DNA from: Candidatus Omnitrophota bacterium
Lineage (GTDB): Bacteria; Omnitrophota; Gorgyraeia; Zapsychrales; Zapsychraceae
Direction of reading: 5' to 3'
Length of the DNA: 21,815 nucleotides
Assembly: GCA_018062515.1 (NCBI GenBank)
Contig: JAGOSC010000044.1
Location: 1 to 21,815 of the forward strand
Both the position numbers and the translations under genes were made by a program. Shown here in pieces: positions 14,127 through 20,400 of this stretch. The notes under the pieces were generated by a model, which saw nothing but the letters and a program-made list of their open reading frames with translations, was not told the origin of the DNA and did not search any database. Each line of letters begins with the position of its first letter. Position 1 is the stretch's first letter.

Positions 14127-15017
14127 ATGATGATAGGACGTTCAAATAATATTTTTAGGCGAGTTACCATTATCGGTGTCGGGTTAATGGGAGGATCTCT
14201 AGGGCTGGCCCTCAAGAAAAATAATTTAGCCGCCGAAGTAACAGGATTATCACATCGACAAGCTTCATTAGATACCGCTTTAGCTAATAAAGCGATCGAC
14301 ATCGGATTGACGGATGTAAAACGTGCTGTTCAGTCCGCCGACTTAATTGTCTTAGCGACGCCGGTTGATGACATTATTAAATTGTTAAAAACAATACAGC
14401 CTCATGTCCGACGAGGCACTCTTATTACTGATTTAGGCAGTACCAAATTAGAAATCGTTGAAGCCGCGGAAAAAATTCTTCCTTTCCCGATGAACTTTGT
14501 CGGCAGCCATCCACTGGTCGGTTCTGAAAAAAAAGGTATAGACCATGCCAAAGACAATTTGTTTGAGGGTTCAATGTGCATTATGACCCCGACGAAGAAA
14601 ACGAGTCAGCTGGCCAGAGAAAAGGTCAAGCAGTTATGGACGAGAGTCGGCGCCGAAGTAAAGATCTTTGAACCACAAGCACACGACGACAGTTTAGCTT
14701 ATATCAGCCATTTGCCTCACATCATGGCTTTCGGTTTAATGGAATTAATTCCTAATCAATATCTCGAATTAGCGACACAGGGATTAAAGGATACAACCCG
14801 CATTGCTAGTTCTTCACCCAAAATGTGGAATGATATTTGCATATCCAACGTCAAAAATGTCGTCAAATCACTCGATGAATTTATTGAGCGTCTTTCTCAA
14901 CTTCGTATTGCGATGATCAATCGGGACGAGAAAGAGTTGATTAAACACTTTACGACGGCAAAAGAAAAACGCGATAGCATTAATAATCTTCCGCCCCAAG
15001 AAGTTCGCGAGAAATGA
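14127..15017 (+). CDS. tyrA: Prephenate (or arogenate) dehydrogenase TyrA
   Basis: Oxidative decarboxylation of prephenate (or arogenate) towards tyrosine. The 296 residues show a Rossmann NAD(P) fold with GVGLMGGSLG (17-26), LIVLATPVD (73-81), DLGSTK (102-107), the substrate motif GSHPLVGSEKKG (126-137) and SHLPH (194-198), followed by the helical dimerisation domain. No ACT domain is appended, and no EPSP synthase (AroA) domain is fused as happens in some lineages. Start is uncertain among ATG 14127, ATG 14130 and GTG 14115. I prefer 14127, with GAGTGAAG upstream; an in-frame TTG at 14082 lies within aroF. Prephenate versus arogenate specificity cannot be read from sequence by eye. Confidence 0.93.
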   Translation: MMIGRSNNIFRRVTIIGVGLMGGSLGLALKKNNLAAEVTGLSHRQASLDTALANKAIDIGLTDVKRAVQSADLIVLATPVDDIIKLLKTIQPHVRRGTLITDLGSTKLEIVEAAEKILPFPMNFVGSHPLVGSEKKGIDHAKDNLFEGSMCIMTPTKKTSQLAREKVKQLWTRVGAEVKIFEPQAHDDSLAYISHLPHIMAFGLMELIPNQYLELATQGLKDTTRIASSSPKMWNDICISNVKNVVKSLDEFIERLSQLRIAMINRDEKELIKHFTTAKEKRDSINNLPPQEVREK

Positions 15018-15036
15018 TTCGATTGAATTTTCATAT

Positions 15037-15708
15037 ATGAATCAGAAAAGAAAAATTATAACCATTGATGGTCCAGCCGGCGCTGGGAAAAGTACCATCG
15101 CCAAACGCTTGGCTAAAGAATTAAATATATTCTATTTGGATACTGGGGCCATGTACCGAGCAATGACTTTAAAGGCGTTAAAGACGGGTGTTGATTTAAT
15201 GAATGAAGAAAAATTAGTGGCCATGGTCAAAAATTCTAAATTGGATATCGGGCTTTCCAAAGAAGGACAAACGATTATTCTCGATGGGAAAGATATTACG
15301 GGCGAAATCAGAACAACGGAAGTCACGAACAGTACAAAACATGTGGCCAATTGGCCGCGGGTGCGCAGTATCGTTGTTGATTGGCAAAGAGCGATCGCGA
15401 AGGGACAAAGTATTGTCATGGAAGGGCGAGATATCGGTACGGTTGTTTTTCCGGACGCGGACTATAAATTTTATTTAGATGCTGATATTAAGGAGCGCAG
15501 CCAGCGGAGACTTACAGAATTACAGGAAAAAGGCGACGTTGTTGATCAGCGTCGATTAATGGCTGATATCGTCGAACGCGATCAAAAAGACATGAAACGG
15601 GATGCCAGTCCATTGGTTAAAGCCGACGATGCAATCCTTATAGACTCAACTCATTTAAGTATCGACGAAGTTATCGATAGAATGCTGAAGATTATTAAAA
15701 ATGGATAA
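15037..15708 (+). CDS. cmk: Cytidylate kinase
   Basis: Phosphorylates CMP and dCMP with ATP in pyrimidine nucleotide recycling. The 223 residues contain the P-loop GPAGAGKST (12-20), DTGAMYRA (conserved nucleotide-binding element), MEGRDIGTVVFPDADYKFYLDA and the lid RSQRRLTELQ, all standard for the family. Length is normal. cmk often follows aroA or tyrA in bacteria, so placement after tyrA fits, but aroA is missing in between. The start has no obvious Shine-Dalgarno sequence and lies 19 nt after the tyrA stop. The end overlaps the lepA ATG by 8 nt. Confidence 0.95.
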   Translation: MNQKRKIITIDGPAGAGKSTIAKRLAKELNIFYLDTGAMYRAMTLKALKTGVDLMNEEKLVAMVKNSKLDIGLSKEGQTIILDGKDITGEIRTTEVTNSTKHVANWPRVRSIVVDWQRAIAKGQSIVMEGRDIGTVVFPDADYKFYLDADIKERSQRRLTELQEKGDVVDQRRLMADIVERDQKDMKRDASPLVKADDAILIDSTHLSIDEVIDRMLKIIKNG

Positions 15709-17491
15709 ATCACTCATACGTAATTTTTCAATCATTGCCCACATCGACCATGGGAAATCAACCTTGGCTGACCGTCTTTTATTGACGACGGGTGCGATTG
15801 ATGAACGAAAATTCAAGAATCAACTTCTCGACGATATGGATCTCGAGCGAGAACGCGGTATTACCATTAAGGCATCCGCCGTGCGTTTAGCTTATAAATC
15901 AAAAGGCGGCAAAGAATACATTTTTAATTTGATTGATACTCCCGGCCACGTCGATTTTTCTTATGAAGTCGAGAAATCTTTACGTGCCTGCGAAGGAGCT
16001 TTGTTGATTAGCGATGTATCACAGGGTGTTGAATCACAGACCGTTGCTAATTATTATTTAGCTGTCGACAATAATCTAGAAATATTACCGGTGATCAACA
16101 AAATTGATTTGGCTAATATTGATATCGATCATACAAGGCTGCAATTGATGGAAATTTTTGGTTTTAACGACAAAGATATTCAATGTGTTTCCGCTAAAGA
16201 AGGAATCAACATCGTCGAGCTTTTTGAGAAAATTGTGGATTTTATTCCAGCGCCCGACGGTACAGATGCCGCGCCGCTCGAGGCTTTGATATTCGATATG
16301 AAATACGACCAGTATAAAGGAATCATTATTTATGTCCGTTTGTTTAATGGTGTGTTACAGCCGGGTATGAAGATAAAAATGATGAACATGGATAAAGAAT
16401 TTACCGTCGAAGAAGTGGGCGTTTTTACTCCGGAAATTATGAGAATGAAAAACTTAACCGCCGGTGAAGTCGGGTACATTACCTGTAATGTCCACGAACC
16501 CAGAGACGTGCGGGTAGGGGACACCATTACCGAGCCAAAAAATCCGGTCAGCCAGCCGCTGCCGGGTTACCGTATCTTAAACCCACTGGTTTTTTGCGGC
16601 GTTTATCCGGTCAATTCTAAAGACTTTATGAATTTGCGTGAATCGATAGAAAAATTGAGATTGAATGATCCAAGTTTTGTTTATGAGCCGGAAACCTCTC
16701 AATCTTTTGGTCATGGTTTTCGTTGCGGTTTTTTAGGTTTGCTTCACATGGAAATTGTGCAGGAACGGCTACAGCGAGAATACGATCTTAATTTGATTTT
16801 GACTACACCCAACGTAAAGTACCAAATTGTTTTTAAAGATGAAAAAACCATTCAAATTGAAAGCCCCAATGATTTACCGGAAGGCGGGTCTTATGCTCGC
16901 GTCGAAGAGCCTCTTTTGACTGTTACCATTTTAACGCCCGTTGCGTATATGGACGGTGTCATGGAACTGGCTAAACGCAAACGCGGGAATTATGTCAGCA
17001 GCGAATATGTTTCGGATCGTATGAAAATTTTATTTGATATTCCTTTATCTGAAGTTATCGTCGACTTTAATGACACGATTAAGTCGATCACGAAGGGATA
17101 TGGATCCATTGATTATAAATTTAAGGGATATTTCCCCACACAAGTCTCTAAACTTGATATATTAATCAACGGTAAGATTTGTGATGCTTTTTCATTCTTG
17201 GTCCACAAGGAAAGAAGTTATGAAAAAGGTTTGGCTTTAGTCACCAAACTTAAAGAGCTTATTCCGCAACAGCTATTTGAAGTCAAGGTTCAGGCCACAT
17301 GTGACGGAAGAATTATTTCCAGCGCGACGGTAAAATCCGTCGGTAAAAATGTTACGGCCAAATGTTACGGCGGTGACATTACCCGCAAACGAAAACTTTG
17401 GGAGAAGCAAAAAGAAGGTAAGAAAAAAATGAAGCAAATCGGTAACGTCGAACTTCCTCAAGAGGCTTTTTCAGCGGCATTAAAATTATGA
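15701..17491 (+). CDS. lepA: Elongation factor 4 (LepA), ribosomal GTPase
   Basis: Translation GTPase acting on stalled or initiating ribosomes. 596 residues with all G motifs: AHIDHGKST (13-21), RGITIK (52-57), DTPGHVD (79-85), NKID (133-136) and SAKEG. The LepA-specific C-terminal domain follows, with GFRCGFLGLLHMEI and the final block ATVKSVGKNVTAKCYGGDITRKRKLWEKQKEGKKKM. That C-terminal signature separates it from EF-G and TypA. Length is as expected. It is directly upstream of lepB with a 4-nt ATGA overlap, the lepA-lepB order known from many bacteria. Confidence 0.97.
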   Translation: MDKSLIRNFSIIAHIDHGKSTLADRLLLTTGAIDERKFKNQLLDDMDLERERGITIKASAVRLAYKSKGGKEYIFNLIDTPGHVDFSYEVEKSLRACEGALLISDVSQGVESQTVANYYLAVDNNLEILPVINKIDLANIDIDHTRLQLMEIFGFNDKDIQCVSAKEGINIVELFEKIVDFIPAPDGTDAAPLEALIFDMKYDQYKGIIIYVRLFNGVLQPGMKIKMMNMDKEFTVEEVGVFTPEIMRMKNLTAGEVGYITCNVHEPRDVRVGDTITEPKNPVSQPLPGYRILNPLVFCGVYPVNSKDFMNLRESIEKLRLNDPSFVYEPETSQSFGHGFRCGFLGLLHMEIVQERLQREYDLNLILTTPNVKYQIVFKDEKTIQIESPNDLPEGGSYARVEEPLLTVTILTPVAYMDGVMELAKRKRGNYVSSEYVSDRMKILFDIPLSEVIVDFNDTIKSITKGYGSIDYKFKGYFPTQVSKLDILINGKICDAFSFLVHKERSYEKGLALVTKLKELIPQQLFEVKVQATCDGRIISSATVKSVGKNVTAKCYGGDITRKRKLWEKQKEGKKKMKQIGNVELPQEAFSAALKL

Positions 17492-18084
17492 AAGTAACAG
17501 AAAAGAAAAATATTTGGGCAAAGAATTCACCCGTCCGTGAATGGATCGAGTCGATTGTTATTGCTTTTCTTTTGGCCATGGTCATCCGGACTTTTTTTCT
17601 GCAAGCTTTTAAAATCCCCAGCGGATCAATGCGCAAAACATTGATTGAAGGTGACCGCTTAATGGTCAATAAATTGAGGTATGGATCAAAAATTCCCTTT
17701 ACTGGAAAACGTCTTCCCGGATTTTCACAACCGAAACGCGGCGATATTATTGTTTTTGTTTATCCTGAGGATCCAAAGCGGGATTTTATTAAACGGCTGA
17801 TCGCCTTCGGCGGAGAAACAGTTGAGATTAAAGAGGGTGACATTTATATCGACGACAAGCTGATTATGGAGCCTCGAATTAAGAATACCTTTTATTATAA
17901 TGCGGGTCCGTACGGTGATGAAGGTAAAGCGATTGTTGTTCCGGAAGGGTATGTTTTCGTTTTAGGCGATAATAGTCAGTCCAGCCATGACAGCCGCTAC
18001 TGGGGTTTTGTTCCCGTTGAAAATATCGTCGGCCGCGCGGAAATTATTTATTGGCCGTTTAACCGTGTCCGGATCCTTGAGTAA
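17488..18084 (+). CDS. lepB: Signal peptidase I (LepB)
   Basis: Membrane-bound serine/lysine protease that removes Sec signal peptides on the outer face of the inner membrane. The 198 residues have one N-terminal transmembrane segment (~20-41, ESIVIAFLLAMVIRTFFLQA). Next come box B with catalytic S47 (IPSGSM), box D with the general base K102 (RDFIKRLIAFGGE), and box E (GDNSQSSHDSRYWG, near residues 157-170). This is the small single-span form. Neighbouring genes in the window include several exported substrates. Overlaps lepA by 4 nt and the next gene by 1 nt. Confidence 0.95.
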   Translation: MKVTEKKNIWAKNSPVREWIESIVIAFLLAMVIRTFFLQAFKIPSGSMRKTLIEGDRLMVNKLRYGSKIPFTGKRLPGFSQPKRGDIIVFVYPEDPKRDFIKRLIAFGGETVEIKEGDIYIDDKLIMEPRIKNTFYYNAGPYGDEGKAIVVPEGYVFVLGDNSQSSHDSRYWGFVPVENIVGRAEIIYWPFNRVRILE

Positions 18085-18437
18085 TGAAAAAGCGTTATTT
18101 ATATTTATCGGTTGTTCCCGTCATTTTTTTTCTCACCGGTTGTCATACAATCAAATCGAAAAAAGATCAGGTTGAATATCTTCATGAAAGTCAGGAAGCC
18201 CTTGGTTCCATTGCCGAGGCGGTCACCGGCAAACCATTAACTGAACAAGAAAAAAAGAATCTCGAGAAACAATTAAGAGAAGACCCAGAGGCGATCGCCG
18301 CGGTTGAATCCATTGCCAATTCAGTCACTAAACCCCCTCGTTTGAAATATTCTCCTGTTACGGGTAAACGTTATGCGGGTAATTTAGAAATCGACCCTGA
18401 AACCGGAGCCAAGTTACTTTGGCTCGATGAAGATTAA
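18084..18437 (+). CDS. Small predicted lipoprotein of unknown function
   Basis: 117 residues with a lipoprotein signal: KKRYLYLSVVPVIFF, then the lipobox LTGC (C20). The mature part is short and polar: a helical acidic segment (~26-82, KDQVEYLHESQEALGSIAEAV...NLEKQLREDPEAIAAVESIA) followed by a tail with two similar elements, SPVTGKRYAG and DPETGAKLLWL. I do not recognise the family. Residue +2 after the cysteine is His, so Lol-type sorting, if present, would not be blocked by Asp. It sits between lepB and plsY with a 1-nt overlap to lepB, so it is part of the envelope end of the operon. Confidence 0.75.
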   Translation: MKKRYLYLSVVPVIFFLTGCHTIKSKKDQVEYLHESQEALGSIAEAVTGKPLTEQEKKNLEKQLREDPEAIAAVESIANSVTKPPRLKYSPVTGKRYAGNLEIDPETGAKLLWLDED

Positions 18438-18443
18438 TACACC

Positions 18444-19073
18444 ATGTCTACGATCATTTTACTTTTTGGCATTCTTATCAGTTATCTTGTTGGATCGATT
18501 CCCACCGCTTATGTTTTCGGAAAACTTCTTAAGGGTATTGATATTCGTCAGCATGGTTCCGGCAATGTTGGAGCGACGAATGTCTTTAGAGTACTGGGAA
18601 AAATTCCGGGGATCATTGTTCTTCTCCTTGATATTTATAAGGGATTTTGGGTGGTAGGAATTGTCTCCGAGATCCTTGGCCTCACGTTCATTTGGGAACG
18701 GGTTATATTAAGTATTGCGGTTGTTGCCGGTCACAATTATACAATTTTTCTTGGATTTAAGGGCGGAAAAGGTGTGGCCACCAGCCTCGGTGTGTTGATC
18801 GGACTTGCGTATCGCATTCCTTCTATTATTCCAGTTTTGATTCTCACCTTGGCTAGTTTTCTGATTGTTTTCGTCATTTTCCGTATTGTTTCGCTTTCTT
18901 CTATAATAGCCGCCATAAGTTTGCCTACTTTGGTGTTTTTGACTGGGCAACCAGTCGAAATTAAAGTTTTAGGCCTCATTTTCGGTATATTTGTCTTATA
19001 CCGCCACAAAGCCAATATAAAAAGATTACTCGCCGGCCAAGAGCCAAAAGTTCCGTTTTTTAAATCCAAATAA
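18444..19073 (+). CDS. plsY: Acyl-phosphate:glycerol-3-phosphate acyltransferase PlsY
   Basis: Integral membrane enzyme that makes lysophosphatidic acid from acyl phosphate and glycerol 3-phosphate, the first step of phospholipid synthesis in the PlsX/PlsY system. The 209 residues have several membrane spans and the three family motifs: SGNVGATN (39-46), GHN...GGKGVATS (96-114) and YRHKANIKRL (186-195). Length is normal. It is the last gene of the yebC operon. No convincing intrinsic terminator follows before the promoter at 19153. plsX is not in this window. Confidence 0.95.
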   Translation: MSTIILLFGILISYLVGSIPTAYVFGKLLKGIDIRQHGSGNVGATNVFRVLGKIPGIIVLLLDIYKGFWVVGIVSEILGLTFIWERVILSIAVVAGHNYTIFLGFKGGKGVATSLGVLIGLAYRIPSIIPVLILTLASFLIVFVIFRIVSLSSIIAAISLPTLVFLTGQPVEIKVLGLIFGIFVLYRHKANIKRLLAGQEPKVPFFKSK

Positions 19074-19152
19074 ACTATAAGATTATATATATCAATATGT
19101 TACGTTACATTGTTACGTAAGATAACGTTTCCTTTTTATTTACGGCCTTGTA

Positions 19153-19180
19153 TTGTCGAAATAAGCAGGGATGTTATACT
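19153..19180 (+). promoter_or_regulatory. Extended -10 promoter for the small basic orphan gene
   Basis: TATACT (19175-19180) is preceded by TGT (19172-19174), giving an extended -10 element, with TTGTCG (19153-19158) 16 bp upstream as -35. The predicted start near 19187 leaves a ~40-nt leader. Three ACGT cores (19102, 19115, 19125) lie just upstream and may be a binding site. Confidence 0.6.
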
Positions 19181-19226
19181 TTGACTATTCAGGTCAAATA
19201 AATGGCTTGTTTCGAAAAGGAAAAAA

Positions 19227-19580
19227 ATGAAAAAAGTGTGTTTTAAACGTAATCGTGACCTAAAAAAAGGGACAAAGTTTTTACATATCTTTTCTAGATC
19301 AGAAAATCCAGAATCCGTGACGGTCGTTCGGAAAGGATTTTTTTATAAAGTTTCCAAGATAAATGAGGTAGAGCCGACGGTTGCGCCGCCCGAAGTATAT
19401 ATAAGAAAATATTTTGATACGCGGCAAAGAATTGAGAAATTCAGTTTTCGAGTTAAAGGAGTTTTTTATATGTCGCATGGACGTTTTTTGATGCGGGTTG
19501 AATTTCATCATTCTCTTAATATCAAAATCGTCTGGAAAAACAAAAAGATCTCTCCAAAGAAGTCAGAGGTTCTGACTTAA
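19227..19580 (+). CDS. Small basic protein of unknown function
   Basis: 117 residues, unrecognised. It is strongly basic (many Lys and Arg at both ends: KKVCFKRNRDLKKGTK at the start, WKNKKISPKKSEV at the end) and appears beta-rich in the middle (FSFRVKGVFYMSHGRFLMRVEFHH). No signal peptide or membrane span is present, so it is probably cytoplasmic; nucleic-acid binding is possible from charge only. AAGGA (19217-19221) gives a suitable ribosome site. It forms its own transcription unit with an extended -10 promoter upstream and a strong terminator 22 nt downstream. An 8-bp perfect hairpin (19560-19567/19571-19578) overlaps its last codons and stop. The clean expression signals argue that it is a real gene. 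Confidence 0.65.
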   Translation: MKKVCFKRNRDLKKGTKFLHIFSRSENPESVTVVRKGFFYKVSKINEVEPTVAPPEVYIRKYFDTRQRIEKFSFRVKGVFYMSHGRFLMRVEFHHSLNIKIVWKNKKISPKKSEVLT

Positions 19581-19601
19581 AATGAACCTGTTGTTATCAC
19601 G

Positions 19602-19632
19602 TAGCGGAAGGGAAACCTTCCGCTATTTTTTT
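19602..19632 (+). terminator. Intrinsic terminator after the small basic gene
   Basis: TAGCGGAAGG (19602-19611) pairs perfectly with CCTTCCGCTA (19616-19625) around a GAAA tetraloop, followed at once by a run of T (19626-19632). A textbook rho-independent terminator. Confidence 0.95.
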
Positions 19633-19660
19633 ATGGCCTTGGCTATTAATGATAATGTTC

Positions 19661-19690
19661 TTGATTGTGATGGTTGAGATTTGCTAAACT
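19661..19690 (+). promoter_or_regulatory. Probable promoter for the lipoprotein-DsbD unit
   Basis: TTGATT (19661-19666) and TAAACT (19685-19690) are 18 bp apart, with TGC directly before the -10 (extended -10). The predicted start near 19697 gives a ~29-nt leader. Each hexamer is imperfect, but location between a terminator and a gene supports it. Confidence 0.45.
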
Positions 19691-19725
19691 AGCACCAATT
19701 AAAATGCAACGGTAAATTTCAACAT

Positions 19726-20400
19726 ATGTTAAAGAAATCATTATACGTACTCACTGTTTTTTTCCTTTCTGGATGTACGGTTTTTCATCAAACAGAAAAA
19801 CCGCACACGATTACCCCGCCGTCGTTTGCCAATGAAAAAAAACAAGTTGTTCCTGATGCAATTGAACTTTCCACCCAAGGAACGTTACAAGCGGAAACAA
19901 TGGAGCCTATCGAAGAGAAGGGAGTTGTCTTCGCTAAAACACTTTTCCAGGGCGTACTAAAAACCAGTTATGTTCAGCTTAAGTTTGTTGATTTAAAGAA
20001 TCCTATTCGTTCTTATGAATTGCTCATCGGAGAAAGAATTGCGGCCCAACCTTTTTCATTTAATGTACGTACTGTAAGACCGGGTTATTTTTACATTGAA
20101 TTGCCGGCCGGAAAATATCAGATTACATCCGTATCTATTCCCGTCGGAGGAACAACGGCAACCGAGCCGATCAATATTATTTTTGAAGTGATTCCGAACG
20201 AGATTTCTTATTTAGGAACTCTTTATTTAAACGGCACCAAAGAAAGAATCAAGTTAGGCGGGGTGCCTGTCATAAAACCCGGATTTGAATACCAAGTTTT
20301 GGTCCTCGATGAACTTCCCGACGGAGTCCGATCTTTCAAACAACGCTTTCCCAATATTTCCGGCGAAATCACCCGCCGGTTAATGACCGTCCACAAATAA
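19726..20400 (+). CDS. Predicted lipoprotein of unknown function
   Basis: 224 residues with a lipoprotein signal (MLKKSLYVLTVFFLSGC, lipobox LSGC, C17). A Pro/Thr/Glu-rich linker (~18-60) is followed by a beta-rich domain (~65-195). In it, VQLKFVDLKNPIRSYELLIGE, FYIELPAGKYQITSVSIPVGG and SYLGTLYLNGT suggest a surface-type beta-sandwich in which a peptidase-regulatory-like PAGKYxI turn occurs. I cannot name the family. Thr follows the lipid cysteine. The stop codon overlaps the start of the DsbD-family gene by 1 nt, so the two are probably co-translated. Whether the lipoprotein is a redox partner or client is unknown; its only cysteine is the lipidated one, which argues against a direct thiol role. 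Confidence 0.75.
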   Translation: MLKKSLYVLTVFFLSGCTVFHQTEKPHTITPPSFANEKKQVVPDAIELSTQGTLQAETMEPIEEKGVVFAKTLFQGVLKTSYVQLKFVDLKNPIRSYELLIGERIAAQPFSFNVRTVRPGYFYIELPAGKYQITSVSIPVGGTTATEPINIIFEVIPNEISYLGTLYLNGTKERIKLGGVPVIKPGFEYQVLVLDELPDGVRSFKQRFPNISGEITRRLMTVHK

